Source: Tetrahymena elliotti 4EA (taxonomy: Eukaryota; Ciliophora; Oligohymenophorea; Hymenostomatida; Tetrahymenidae). From it: a DNA stretch of 64,000 nucleotides. Below the pieces are notes generated by a model. The model was not told where the DNA came from. It saw only the letters and a list, made by a program, of their open reading frames with translations, and did no database searches. Positions 12,766 to 25,259 of the stretch are shown here, in pieces. Both the position numbers and the translations under genes were made by a program. Each line of letters starts with the position of its first letter. Position 1 is the stretch's first letter. The stretch spans positions 384,291 through 448,290 of the forward strand of contig JH720355.1 in assembly GCA_000231825.2 (NCBI GenBank), in the 5' to 3' direction.

Positions 12766-13547
12766 ATGAGTTCATTTTTAGTTTGGAGAGAAGAAGGCCA
12801 CAAGTATAATTGCAATACCTATGAGGCATTCTTGATGGTTTTGGTTACTGCCATTACTAATTTTGCTTGTATGCCAGCACTCTATCTAATTTATAAAAAG
12901 AATTTAATGTTTTCTGCTTATGTAGGTCTCTTCACATTTGTTACTTCATTTATGTACCATTTTGTAGAAAGTATAGGAGCTGAAAAGCTTTTCATGAAGG
13001 AATTAGAGTGGCATTAATTAGGTAAATAATTTTTTATTCCTTTCCAATTATTATAGTAATATTTTCTTAATAAAAAGATAACATGGGTGCTATTATGTGC
13101 TTCATTACTGTTTTTATTTATATGGCAAATTTCTAGAATTACAATTTAGAGATGAATTTAAATTACTCAGCCTTATTTATTGTAATTATTCTTTAAGTAG
13201 CTGATCCTTGGAATTTGACCTACACAGTTGCTCCAATTGTTTTTTATGCTTTACTTATAATAGCTCTAGGATTTTATTATAAAACTAAGCCTTTTACCAA
13301 TAGATAAATGACGATTAAGGGGTTTTCTTTAATTTTTGTTGGCGCTATTTTCTTTTCTCTTTCATAAGATGAGCACAACGATTATTTAAGAATTTATCAT
13401 GGCCTTTGGCACTCTGTTATTGGATTGTCTGCTATGTTTACCTGGTAATCTCACGAAAGGGAAGGAGATGAAATTTACATTTCAACAATCTTGACATAAA
13501 AAATAAAATATTAAAGTATTTCATATGAGTCAAATAAAGATATTTGA
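12766..13547 (+). CDS. TMEM8/DUF3522 (CREST-superfamily) membrane protein
   Basis: Two exons, 12766-13021 and 13078-13547 (TGA), intron 56 nt, 241 aa. The protein is mostly hydrophobic, with about seven membrane helices starting near residue 20. The polar residues typical of the CREST superfamily (alkaline ceramidase, PAQR, TMEM8/PGAP6/myomaker) are present in order: a histidine in SFMYHFVES (H65), WHQLDN (H83, D86), and HxxxH in the last helices (IYHGLWHSVIGL, H193/H197). In that superfamily these residues are thought to bind a metal and support lipid hydrolysis. The substrate here is unknown. The splice restores the D of LDNMGA, supporting the model. Size and motif pattern fit the short TMEM8-type members; a different CREST subfamily is possible. 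Confidence 0.72.
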
Positions 13548-14213
13548 AAAAAAAAGGAAATAAAAACTACTTTCTGTATGTATTTGTTAATTATCCTTAT
13601 TCCTGTAAAATATTTTAGAAAAATTAGTCAAATATTGTTTAAATATAAATTAGTAAATATTAAATAAATGATCAATCAAGGTTAAATTTGTTTTAGATTT
13701 TCAAGTAATTAAAATCTGGAATTCTAAAATTAAGTTAAAGCTGAACTATAATTTAATAATTTTCATCAATTTAAATCAAATATCTTTTTGTCAAATTTAA
13801 ATATCTTCTAAGTTCTTTAAGAAATCAATATAATCATTTACTTTGTTCAAAGAATTTTATAAATTTTATTACAATTTTAAGCTTTATTTAAAGATTTACA
13901 AGTGTAAATAATTCAATTTTGATAAAATTTACAAAAATTTATTGCATTTTTCAGATTTTAAACAATAGTCGATATAAAAATTAAAATGATAGCAATTTAA
14001 AATAGGAATTTATTGTCATTAATTATATAAATTGAATGAATAGAGATATTTAAATGTATGGATGGGTGGATAGATTGAGTGTGAATTTTTGAATTTAAAT
14101 ATTAATCTTGTATGTTTTGTATATAAAGATAATATGTATATATTAAACTGTAATTTTCAGAAAAGTAAGAAAATTATTAGTCTTTGAAGTTTATATTTGC
14201 TAATTGATCAAAA
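13548..14213. other. Convergent intergenic gap
   Basis: Between the 3' ends of the TMEM8-like gene (+) and RPL3 (-). AT-rich; no gene or RNA recognised. Confidence 0.6.
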
Positions 14214-16066
14214 TCATTCGCTCTTGGCATCAACCTTTTTGGTTCTGTCTCTACCGAAGAACTTGTCCTTTTCTTCGACAGTTTGGAATCTACCGTGACC
14301 AATCTTGGAAGAGGTATCGATGAACTTAAGGTTGATGATTTCCTTAGCAGCACCGTGAGTTTGAGGAATGATGGACTTTCTCAAAGTGAGGACTCTCTTC
14401 TTGGGACCAACGCAACAACCCTTGATCATGATGAAATCGTTCTTGACGACACCATAGTGGGGGAAACCACCCAAAGGAGTAATAGCCTTATCAGTTACGT
14501 CACCAGCAGTGGAAGCATTGGAAGCATCATCACCCTTACCGACTCTGTAAACCTTCTTGTTGGTTTCAGTTCTGTGGTGATAACCCAATTGACCAGCTCT
14601 GGGAACAGTAAATCTGATTCTGGAAGGATGCCAGGCACCGATACAACCGACCTTTCTGTAACCTCTGTGGGTCTTCTTTTGTAAGTGCTTAACACCGAAT
14701 CTCTTGATGACACCAGCGAAACCCTTACCCTTGGTAACACCCAAAACGTCGAGCATTTCGTTTTCGTTGAAGATGGAGTCAACTCTAACTTCCTTTTCTA
14801 ATAAGCTCTTGGCGAAAGCAACCTTTTTATAAATTCAAAATAAAATTAACATCAAGCTAATTTAAAATTATTAAACGATTAAATAATGCTGTTTTTTTTT
14901 TTCAGCTTTTAAGATGAATATTTATTTTCTTAACAAAAAGCAATATGCTTTTAGATTTCTAATTATGAGCTAAATCTAACCATTAGTTTAAATTCATTTT
15001 TCAAATTTTCTTATTTATTTACTGAATATTTTCTTTTTATAAGTCATTTTACAAATCTCACAAAGTGAAGAGTTAAGTATGTATTTTTTATCTTTATTTA
15101 GCTTCAAGCAACCCATTTAACACTTAAATTACTTTTTTATCTTCAAAGTAACATATTTATGCTTTTAGGTATTAAAATGTAATGATTTGATTTTACTTAG
15201 CTTATAAATATTAGAATACATAATTTGAAGATATTCCAATATATGAATTTTCCTTTATTCCTTAATTTATAATTTAATTTGCTCACTATTTTAGCTCTTG
15301 AATATGACTAGTTGTTGAGAGATAATTTTGAATTATTCACAATAAAACAATATGCTTGATTTGATAACTAATTTCTATTTAGAAAACTAAAAGCTTGCTA
15401 TCTTTTATTTAGATAATTTAGATTTATTGCTAAGAGTTAAGAATATTTGTTTTCATCTTAAATGAGAGGATTAATATTGATAAAGAATGAATTTATTACC
15501 TTTTCAGCAATCTTACCACCGTTAACTTAGATTTCGAGGATGTGGTTCTTCTTTTGTCTAAGGTTGAGCTTGGTCATGTTGGTGTGAGCAATAACTCTGA
15601 CGACAGAGCAGTACTTTTCGATTCTCTTTAAGAGGAGATCTTGAGCCTTTTGGTCGAAGTTCTTTTCGTGGTGAGTGAAAGCCTTCTTGTTAGAGTTAGC
15701 CCAATTCTTGTAGAATCTCTTCTTGGTGTTGTTATCGATGGTCTTAGCCCAGACGGTGGTCAAAGCTCTGAGACCTCTGGGGGTATCAATGTAACCGACG
15801 ACACCGACGATAGTCATGGGGGGACATTCAATAACAGTGACGGCTTCAACAACTTCCTTCTTGTTGTGTCTGGAACCAGCTCTTTCGACTTCTCTCAAGA
15901 TGTGAGTCATACCAGCCTTGAAACCAGTGAAAGCGGTTAAGTGGGGCTTCTTGGAGGGATCGTCCTTAGGGAAAGATCTGCATCTACCTCTGTGATGTCT
16001 TGTTCTTCTTCTAGGTCTGAAACCGAGGGAACCGTGTCTGGGGGCTTCGAATTTTCTGTGAGACAT
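14214..16066 (-). CDS. RPL3: 60S ribosomal protein L3 (uL3)
   Basis: Two exons, 16066-15500 and 14822-14214, join in phase 0 to give 391 aa, the usual eukaryotic L3 length. The N-terminus [19 protein letters not shown] is nearly the textbook sequence. [23 protein letters not shown]-like [57 protein letters not shown] and [16 protein letters not shown] are all in place. uL3 binds 25S/28S rRNA near the peptidyl-transferase centre and is needed for large-subunit assembly. Base composition is clearly GC-richer than the neighbours and TAA/TAG glutamine codons are almost absent, as expected for a highly expressed ciliate gene. The single intron (15499-14823, 677 nt) is unusually long for this window. 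Confidence 0.98.
14823..15499 (-). other. Long intron of RPL3
   Basis: 677-nt intron with donor GTAATAAATT and acceptor TATAAAAAG, both in phase 0. Most introns here are under 100 nt. Ribosomal protein introns often host snoRNAs. I looked for C/D boxes but could not call one reliably in this AT-rich sequence. Confidence 0.6.
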
Positions 16067-17141
16067 TTTATTTAGTTTTGTCTTTTATTTAATTAATTTG
16101 TATTTTTCCTTTATCTTTATTTATTTATATTAAACAAGCCTTGTGATCTATTTTATACCTTCAAGCTAAAGAATTTAATTCCCTTTTTTTAACTTAAATT
16201 AATTTCCCTTTTTAATTAATTTTCTTCATAGATACCACTTTCTTTATATCCTCTCTCATTTATACATTCTTGTTTATATCTATCCACTATATGCCATATT
16301 CACATAATTTTACTAATAATATTTGCTTGTTATTATCTCTAATTATCTCTCAACCCATTTACATCCTGTATGATTTCATTGAAAGCACACATTATTTTTT
16401 GTTTGCTATTAATACTTCGCTTTTAATCTTTACCAATGAATGAATAATCATTAAAGCAAAATTAATATTATTTTTATACCTTTCGCTATTAAAATATTAA
16501 GTTTCACTCTTTTTGGTTTGAGCTTATTCTATCTCTAAAACGATACCAAAAAAATATTAATAGATAAAATAGATTTTTTTCATTGTGTTAAATTTAATTG
16601 CTTAGAGGGAGACAAATATCTAAAATGAATAGATTGAATGAAAAAAATTTAATAGAAAGAAGGAGGCCAAAAACTTTAAAAAATAACCTGTCAAAAAAAC
16701 ATCAGATAAACAAAGTTTTAAATAAAAAAGTATTAATAATTCAATAATTTAATATTAAACATTTAGAATTAATTATTTATTTATTTTATAATTATCATAA
16801 TTTATGGATCAATTTAAATAATGCAATTTGAAGAAAATTTTTCAATTAATGGCGTAACAAAAAAAAAATTTAGAAACAATCGAAAAAATTAAATTTTAAA
16901 ATAAAAATATCTACTTTTACTTTATTTAGAAACTAATAAATAAACAGTACTTTTAATAATTAAAATGATTTTTTTAGAAAATCATAAATTTTGTTTGAGG
17001 AAGGAGTTAGCAAATTAGTTAGTTATAAAAGATTTCCTTAGTAAGCATTGATCAAAAATTAAGAGATCTATACCTAATCATTAAATAATAAATTTTAGAT
17101 ATTTTTAATAAATTTGTAATATTAATTTTACTTTTTCTTTT
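16067..17141. promoter_or_regulatory. RPL3 upstream region
   Basis: The first few hundred bases upstream of RPL3 are pyrimidine-rich on the plus strand, so purine-rich on the RPL3 sense strand. Similar purine-rich leaders precede PABP and CCT7. The rest is the 3' flank of the next minus-strand gene; nothing else recognised. Confidence 0.35.
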
Positions 17142-19698
17142 TCAAAATGGTTGGGTTGTCTACTCTGAGGTAATATTTAATATTATTTAAACATGACTTA
17201 CAGTAGCTCATTTGATTTCCCATACTTTTATTTAACTCAATAATGTGAGTATGAGGAATTGCATTAAGTTGCAAGCCTTGCATAGGATGCTACAATTCTT
17301 TATTTTAAATTTTCTATTTCCTAACTTCTTTCTTAATATCTTTCATAAGTTCACTAAACATTATTTCATAACCTTCTTCTTTATTCGGAACAATATTTTT
17401 TGGCAAAAATGTAGATTTATTCTTAGGTATAAGAAAAGGTACTTTTTCATTTTTATTTTTATCTTTTGCTGGGGAATTAGGTATGCTTTTAGAAAAGCTT
17501 GCTTTATCAAAGTAAACTTAACGATTATGCTTTTCAATACAAGTATAGTCAGGGTCATAATCTCCTGGGGCTGGGTACTAATCACTGACATATTTTTTCT
17601 TGTTATAAATTTGAATTTTTGGTAGCTTTACCTTAGATTCATTTTGCTTTTTAATCATCTCTAATAATTAAGCCTCATCAAGGGCATTCATTTTCCACTT
17701 AAAGTGCTAGTTTCCTTCAAAAAGTTATTTTTTAACACTGGCTGGTAAAGCTTTGTTGATGTCCTGATGCTAAATTTCTTATTCATCATTTGATTCAGGC
17801 ATTAAAATGAATTTTCCTATTTAAAATTCTGATACTTACCCTCCTTTATTTTATTTCATATTCACTTCTATGCAGCTGTGAGAACCTAGTATTCTACTTT
17901 TACTTTCATTTACAATTAAGGAAGCACTTCCATCTAATTTTTCCTCTAAAACAATTTCATTTTTAAATTTATTCTTCTACAATTTTCTATCAAAAGCAGT
18001 TACAGTTTTGGACTATAGGATAGATAAACTATATCTATCTGGTTTAGATTCTGTTTAAATTTGGATATTCATTAAACTTTGATTCTTTTTAATGTTTTAA
18101 TGGAAATTATGTGGACGGTTTTCATTTTTTTATAAGTCTGTGGCACTTTGTAAGCTTCCTTGAAAATTCTCAATAGAAGGATTAGCATTTATTGAATACC
18201 GAGACAAGTTTGCTTGGTTAATGTAGTCTATTTGCAAAGAAGATTATCCTTAATTAGGATGTTCAATTAAGCTATTTTATATGCTACCATTGATTAAGTT
18301 CATTTATGAAACAGAAGTAGATTTTTCATCTGCTTATTAATTTACAAATTAAGAATCAGTTCCATTTTAGTAACTTTAGCCTATTCTAGTGGTAGCAGGC
18401 GAAGCTTAGTAAGAGGGAATGTAATACTTTTATTTGTTTACATTTTGATTATTATGAATATATCTGCCATTGTCTAAGCGAGGTAATAAAGAATCTTAGC
18501 TTTGATGTCTAGTTTAAGAGCTATTGTGGAAAGTTGTAATGTTGCTTTGTAAATTATGAGAGCTATCAAATTAATTTTTTGCTTTATCTTCTTAATTAGC
18601 TACAACAGTATTATTATCATAAGAACTGCTCTGCTCAACCTAATCAATAAAATTTTAATTATTTTCATCACCCCTGTAAGTATTTTAGTTAGAATCAAGA
18701 GCAATAATATTTTAATGAATTTGGTCATTTATTTTCTAGTTGTCTATTTACTACTAAATGAGAACTTCAGTTTTTTGTTACATTTTACTACTATTTTCAG
18801 AGTCCTTAGAATTTGCTTTTTACAAATTTATTTTAAAGATATCTTTAAGAAGTAAATTATCGTCCCTTGTAGTTTTTAGCTAAGATCCCTTATCAAAAAA
18901 ATGTACTCCCCTTTTAATTACAAGAACTTTATCAGAATTTGGAGGAACAATCAAGCTGATTTTTTGTCTTTCAACAGGAAGATTTAGTAATTTCTTTCTT
19001 CTTTAATTTTATGAATCAGGTTCAATGATAAATCCTAGGTTGTCTCTTTCATTTGCATATGGAACAAAAACATCAGTTGATTAAGATTTATTTGGATGTA
19101 ATTATCCAAGACTCGTAAATTATCGATGTTGAATTTATTTATTACGATCTTTTTCTTGTAATTATTTCATTCTAAGTGCATTTTACATTTAAATACTCTA
19201 AAGATTATTATACATTACTGAATTCACAAAAGCACTATCATTTTTTAGCTTCTCCTCATTTATTTAATAGGATTAAATCAAATCATTTATTTCTGTTTTT
19301 ATTTTCTGATTTGAAATAGGCTACAAATTGCTTTCACTTTGGACTATACTAACACTATGGTTAGCTGGTTTTTAATGCTGCTATTATTATTACTCCTCTG
19401 ATGTCATTTTCTTTGGCGATACAGGGGCAGTGTTTTTTTAACCTGTAAAATATGGTGCATAGATACTTTATTTTTTTTAAAGTTATTTATTATCGAAATT
19501 GTCTATTTAACTCATAACCTTATCAGCCCTTTCAATTAAAAGATTAGCATCTCTCATATTTTTTAACACATTTTTCTCAGTGAATAAAAACTCGTCATAC
19601 TATTTATTGAAACTTATCTTCATACTGTCTTTGAGCCTATCTTTTCCATCCAGCAAGTAATCCAAAGCTGTTTATCGCTTTTATTTTATCATGCTCAT
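17142..19698 (-). CDS. Q/N-rich protein with a sperm-tail PG-rich motif
   Basis: Exon 19698-17202, then a 37-nt intron (17201-17165, donor GTAAGT, acceptor CCTCAG), then exon 17164-17142 ending ..QQTTQPF and TGA; 839 aa. The phases agree (1 + 2 nt). Without splicing the frame continues into AT-rich noise, so the splice is preferred. The N-terminus is a charged helical region (about 1-70), followed by long Q/N/S-rich sequence. Near residue 705 is DQYPAPGDYDPDYTC.., then FDKASFSKSIP. This fits one sperm-tail PG-rich (SHIPPO, STPG) repeat, a motif of ciliary and microtubule-associated proteins. With only one copy the link to the axoneme is tentative. It shares a 586-bp upstream region with the P4-ATPase gene, transcribed the other way. 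Confidence 0.75.
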
Positions 19699-20284
19699 TT
19701 TTGTTAATATTTTTTATTTATGAAGTTCTATTTACAAAGTATTTTTTACCAATAACAAAGTTATTTATTAATTATATCAAACAAAAAATAATTCAATCTG
19801 TATTATTAGGTTAAATCACATTATAAATTAAGTAAGTGATTGTTATTATAACTAGGTCGATTTCATATGCAGATTTTTTTAAAATAAATCATACTATTTT
19901 TGAAAGCAATTAAAATACTAATTTTACACTAAAATCAATTTTACTACATCTTTCTTATTTATGGTAAATTAAGTGTTTTTAATTTATAAAATATGAAAAT
20001 TAAAATATATTATTAATTTATTTTTCCTAAAATTATTGTATTACTTTTTTTAATTCTCAACGGATCATAATTTTAATGCTCATAATAAAATAAGTTTTCT
20101 ATTGATTGATTTTGAAAATTAATTAGCTGGTTATTACTAAAATTATTGGAAATTTTTAATATTTTATTTATAATAAAAAATTTTAAAGTAAATCTATTTT
20201 ATTTTAATGCCAGTTTAAAAAATGTAATATATCTTTTAATCTTATCAATTTTAGGAATAAATTAAACAATATTTATTTTTTTGA
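19699..20284. promoter_or_regulatory. Shared divergent upstream region
   Basis: 586 bp between the starts of the STPG-motif gene (-) and the P4-ATPase gene (+). Very AT-rich; no distinct element recognised. Called regulatory from position only. Confidence 0.35.
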
Positions 20285-23200
20285 ATGAAATAGACTGTTT
20301 TGGTTGATTTTATTACATATCAGAACTATCTTTATTTTATAAAAAATTAATATCTCATAAAAAATCATCATTCTAAGTTTAAGAAATTAAAATTAGTAAA
20401 TACCCTTTTAGATAAATTGAATTACTCTCCCCCTTAAAAGAGAACCCAATCTCCAAGGCCATTAAATAGTAAAAAAGTTAGTCTTAATAAAATGGCTGAG
20501 GATTCAGGTGATGAGATAGAACTTTAAATGAAAGACTAAAATGATGTTAGTGATGGAAAAAATTATTTAGATGGTTAGGAAGAAGATCTTCTTTTCAAAA
20601 AGAATAAAAATGTAGAAATTTAAATTTATATTTAAAAGGCAGATTTTAAGCATAAAAATAACATTCAATTTGTATTTAGTTTTCGGCTTAAACCAAAGAA
20701 GAAATAAATAATAATTTTAAACATGAAAAATTGCAGATTTAGCATTTTTATTTAGAAATTAACAAAAAATTGAAGATTTTTGATCAATACATTTTTTATT
20801 TATAAAAAAGAAAAAGAAATCAAGCAATTTTTTTGGTAATTTGATGAATTGCTTGAAAGGAAATAATGGGCATGAAGGAGATAGAAAAATTTATTTAGAT
20901 GGTACTACAGTACCTAAAATAAAAGTGCAGAATGTTGTGAGAAATCAAAAATATAACATATTTACATTTATTCCTTGTGTGCTTTACAATTAGTTCAAGT
21001 TTTTCTTCAACTTTTTTTATTTATTAATATGTATTTCTCAGTTTATTCCTGCCTTGACTGTAGGTAAATTAGCTTTATTCTATAGCAAATAACTCAATTT
21101 CGAGTGTTTTTATTAGTTAACTTGTTTGAAGTATAGTAAATTTTAAAAATAACCTCTTTTTTATATAAAAGGATTCCTCTTTACCTACATTGCTCCTTTA
21201 GCATTTGTTCTTATTTTAACTATGGTAAAAGATGCATATGATGATTATAAAAGATATAAAAGAGATAAAGAAGCAAATAGCTCTCTTTATGAAGTTATTG
21301 TTAATGGATAAATAAAATAAATTCCCAGTATGAGCTTAAAAGTAGGATAGATAGTTAAAGTTAACCTAAAATAAAGGATTCCAGCTGATTTGATTATACT
21401 CACTTCTTCTGAGCCTAATGGTACTGTTTTTATCCGTACAGATTAACTTGATGGTGAAACTGATTGGAAGATCAGGAAGTGCATCAGACATACTCAAAGT
21501 AAATAAATAAAAAAAGAAAAATATTACATTTTGATATTACTCCAAATATTTTTTAATTAATTCAAAGTGATTTAATAAATTTACTGATAAATTAAGATTA
21601 TCAAATAATTTAAAAATACTGTATTATTGAGTAACTTACTTTTTCAAAATAATTTGTCTATTAGATATTTCTCAATTTAAAAGTTATCAGTTTTTATCAA
21701 ATTATAGATTTTTTATTTGAGATAAAAAAACTATTCTTAATTATTAGGTGAAGTTGATTTTAATAGCGCAGCTAATTTACAAAAATTGGGTAGCCATATT
21801 GTTATTAATTAGCCACAAGAAAATATATATGAATTTTCTGGTTTATACAAGCACAATCATCATTAGGAACCTCTTAATTTAGAAAACACACTTTGGTGCA
21901 ATACAATTTTAGCATCTGGACACATTTGGGGATTGGTTATACATACAGGAAGAGAAACAAGAATGGCGATGAATTCAAGACATCCTAGAAGTAAATTTGG
22001 GCTCTTTGATGAGGAAGTCAACTCACTTTCAAAAATATTATTTTACTTTATGCTAATCCTTTCATTTATAATGATTTTATTCCACGGATTTACTTCTCTC
22101 TGGCTAATTTAATATTTTCGTTATCTTCTTTTGCTAAGTAGTATCATTCCTATATCTTTGAGAGTCAACAATGATTTTGCTAAGGCTGTATTTTCTTATC
22201 AGATATAAAACGATAAATCTATAGAAGGAACAGTAGCAAGAAATTCTAATATTCCTGAAGAATTAGGAAGAATATAATATGTTCTAGCTGATAAAACAGG
22301 AACTCTCACTCAGAATGATATGATTTTCAAAAAAATTATCATTAGTGAGAAATAATACACAGAAGAAGATTTTAATGAAATAAGATCAATTCTTTCTAAG
22401 CATTGCCAAAAGCATAAAGGCCCTCTTGCTGATATAGAAGGTGATTAAATTGCTGAAAATAAGAGACATTTACGAAGAAAAAATGACTATTTATTAAGAG
22501 ATGCTATCACAGCACTTTCAGTTTGCCATAATGTTACACCTGTTATTGAAGATGGAGAAACAGTTCTTTAAGTAAGAATATTTTTAAAATTTTTATTGTT
22601 AAAGATTTCTTTTTAATCAAGGCATCAAGTCCTGATGAGCATGCTCTTGTTAAATTCGCTTAAAGCTTAAATATGACTCTAATATCAAGAGATGAATAAA
22701 AAGTACTTGTCAGAAATGCTGCCAAGGAAGATGAAAATTTTGAAATTCTTGCATGCTTCCCTTTCAGCTCTGAAACTAAAAGAATGGGCATACTTGTGAG
22801 ACATTAGAGAACTAATAAAATTATATACTACTTGAAAGGTGCAGATTCCATCATGGTAACGAGAGTAAGAAAAGTCTATCACCCACTTATTAATGATGAC
22901 TGTGATAATTTAGCTAGAGAAGGTCTTCGTACTTTGGTTATTGCATAAAAATTAATTTCTGAAGAATTTTATAAAGATTGGAAAATAAAATACCAAAAAG
23001 CACAAGAATAAATGTAAAACAGAAATGCAAAAATTAGAGAAGTTGCTGAATAACTAGAGGTAGATATGGAACTTTTAGGTAATTTAATATTTATTTTTAC
23101 TATTATATAAAAATAATGCAATTTATTAATATAGCTGTCACTGGTGTTGAAGATAAACTTCAAGATGAAGTTTGTTCTACAATTGAGAGTATGAGATAGG

Positions 23201-24791
23201 GTGGAATTAAAATTTGGATGCTTACTGGAGATAAAGTAGAAACTGCTAAATGTATTGCAATTAGTGCTGGTTTATAATCAAGAAACTAAGAAATATTTGA
23301 AATTAAAGATGAGACAGATGAGATGGCAATTAGAGAACTTATTAATAAGTTTTCTCATAAATCTGACTGTGTTTTACTAATTGATGGTGTTTCATTAACG
23401 AAGGTTATTTCATCTTGCTCAAAGATATTCTTCGAAACAGTATGCCAAGCTCCAGCAGTAATTTGTTGTAGATGTGCTCCAAAATAAAAGGCTGAAGTTA
23501 CAGAAATGTTGAAAAAATATTCTAAAAAAAGAGTTCTTTGCATCGGTGATGGTGGAAATGATGTTGGTATGATATAATGTGCTCATGTAGGTGTAGGTAT
23601 AGTTGGAAAAGAAGGAAAGCAAGCTGCACTTGCTTCTGATTTTTCAATTTTAGAATTCAAGCACATCAAGTAGCTTCTTTTTTGGCATGGTAGAAATTCA
23701 TATAAAAAAGGTAAAAAATTTAATTTTTATTTTATTTAGAATTTTTTCAAAAGGCAGAGAAAAAATAATTACACATTTGTAAATTTTAGAGTCTTTTATA
23801 ATTAAAATTTAATTCAAGATTTAAAAAAAATAAAAATTAAGCAATTCTCTCAATAAATTATATCAATTTTCTAAACAATTTATCTAAAAACGTTCATTTT
23901 TTTTATTCATTTTTTTAATAAACAATTGAAATATTAGCTACCACACTAAGCTTGTTTGTTATTCACAGAGGTTTGATTATTAGTATAATACAATTTATCT
24001 TTAGTAGTGTTTTCTACTTTGTTGCTATTCCTATTTATAATGGTATGCTTATGCTTGGTTACTCTACTTTTTACACATCTTTGCCTGTTTTCTGCTTGAT
24101 TTTTGACTAAGATATTTCATATTAAATGGTTTAATAATACCCATAATTATATAAGACACTATAAAGAAATAAAAGAATGAGTACAAAATCTATTTTGGTT
24201 TGGATATGGATCAGTATATACTAAGTAATTGATTAGCTCTTTTTTTAAATTTTGCTAAATTAATTAATTTTTTATTATTAAATTCTATAAAGGGATCCTT
24301 AATTATGCTTATGACAATCACTATGTTCAAAGAAGCATTTTTAAATATAGTAACTATCACATTTACATCATTAATATTTATAGAATTGCTGAATGTTTAC
24401 TCTTAGGTAGTTTATTACTTTAAAGAATTAATTTTCTCCATCTATTCATATTTATAATTAATAAAAATAAAATAAATTTAATTAGATTCATACATTCCAT
24501 ATAGCTATGGTCGTTAGTCAAATATTTACATTCCTTTTATATCTATTGAGTATCTTATTCTTAAATAACTATATTGACACAGCATAAATAAATATTCACT
24601 TCTTTGTAAAAGTCTCTTTGATTTGTTTATGCAATTGGCTACCAGTTCATACATTTAAGATTATTTAGTAAGCCTGCTATCCAAGCGAAGAAAAGAAAAT
24701 CATGCGTCAAGTATTCACTCTGAAAGATTTTTTGGGAGTTTTAATAGGATTTGCATGCCTTTTAATATTCATATTTTTATATGCAAATTGA
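20285..24791 (+). CDS. P4-type phospholipid flippase, Neo1/ATP9 class
   Basis: Nine exons: 20285-20611, 20811-21063, 21172-21498, 21748-22571, 22622-23078, 23135-23710, 23938-24224, 24293-24406 and 24486-24791 (TGA), 1156 aa; all phases agree. It is a complete P-type ATPase: [20 protein letters not shown] before M1, actuator motif LDGETDW (about 287), NIPEELGR in M4, phosphorylation site [10 protein letters not shown] (about 484), nucleotide-binding KGADSIM, hinge [11 protein letters not shown] (about 866), then the C-terminal membrane helices. The lack of the usual large N-terminal cap and the [12 protein letters not shown] segment point to the Neo1/ATP9A/B class, which works without a CDC50 subunit in endosome/Golgi membranes. 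Those proteins move aminophospholipids to the cytosolic leaflet. The start is ambiguous: 20285, or 20492 ([12 protein letters not shown]). The intervening [15 protein letters not shown] looks coding. Confidence 0.93.
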
Positions 24792-25259
24792 ATTATAATT
24801 TTAATTTTTTTATATAAATTTTATCACTAATTTAATGTTTTGTTTCAAATACAAATTAGTTAATTAAACTTTTCCAAAAAATTCATACTTTTTTAATTCT
24901 TAAAATCTATTAAATATTTTTATTATTTAATTTCTTTCTAAAATTATAAAAAAAACTTCAAGATAAATTAAACTTTTAATTAATTAGCTTTAATATCTAT
25001 TTTTTTCAGTAAAGATTTTAATTTGTTTGAAATGAAATTTAAAGAAATTTTCATTGAGTTTGTTTTATAGAACAAATTTCTATCTCGAAAGGAAGAATAT
25101 TTATGAAAATATGAAACACAAGCAATAGAACAAATTAAGATAAATAGATTTCAAGGAAGCTAAAATAAAAATTTTAAAATTTAAATTATTTATTGTTATT
25201 TTAAAGAATTATAAAACTAATATTTTTTTATTTTAAACTCAAACTTTATTTTTTTGAAA
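24792..25259. other. Convergent intergenic gap
   Basis: Between the 3' ends of the P4-ATPase gene (+) and a Q/N-rich gene (-). Nothing recognised. Confidence 0.6.

Noticed and set aside
14283..14684. Open frames on the plus strand over RPL3 (also 15641-15940)
   Set aside because: Antisense shadows of the highly biased RPL3 codons.
17245..17625. 126-codon F-rich plus frame
   Set aside because: Antisense of the STPG-motif gene.
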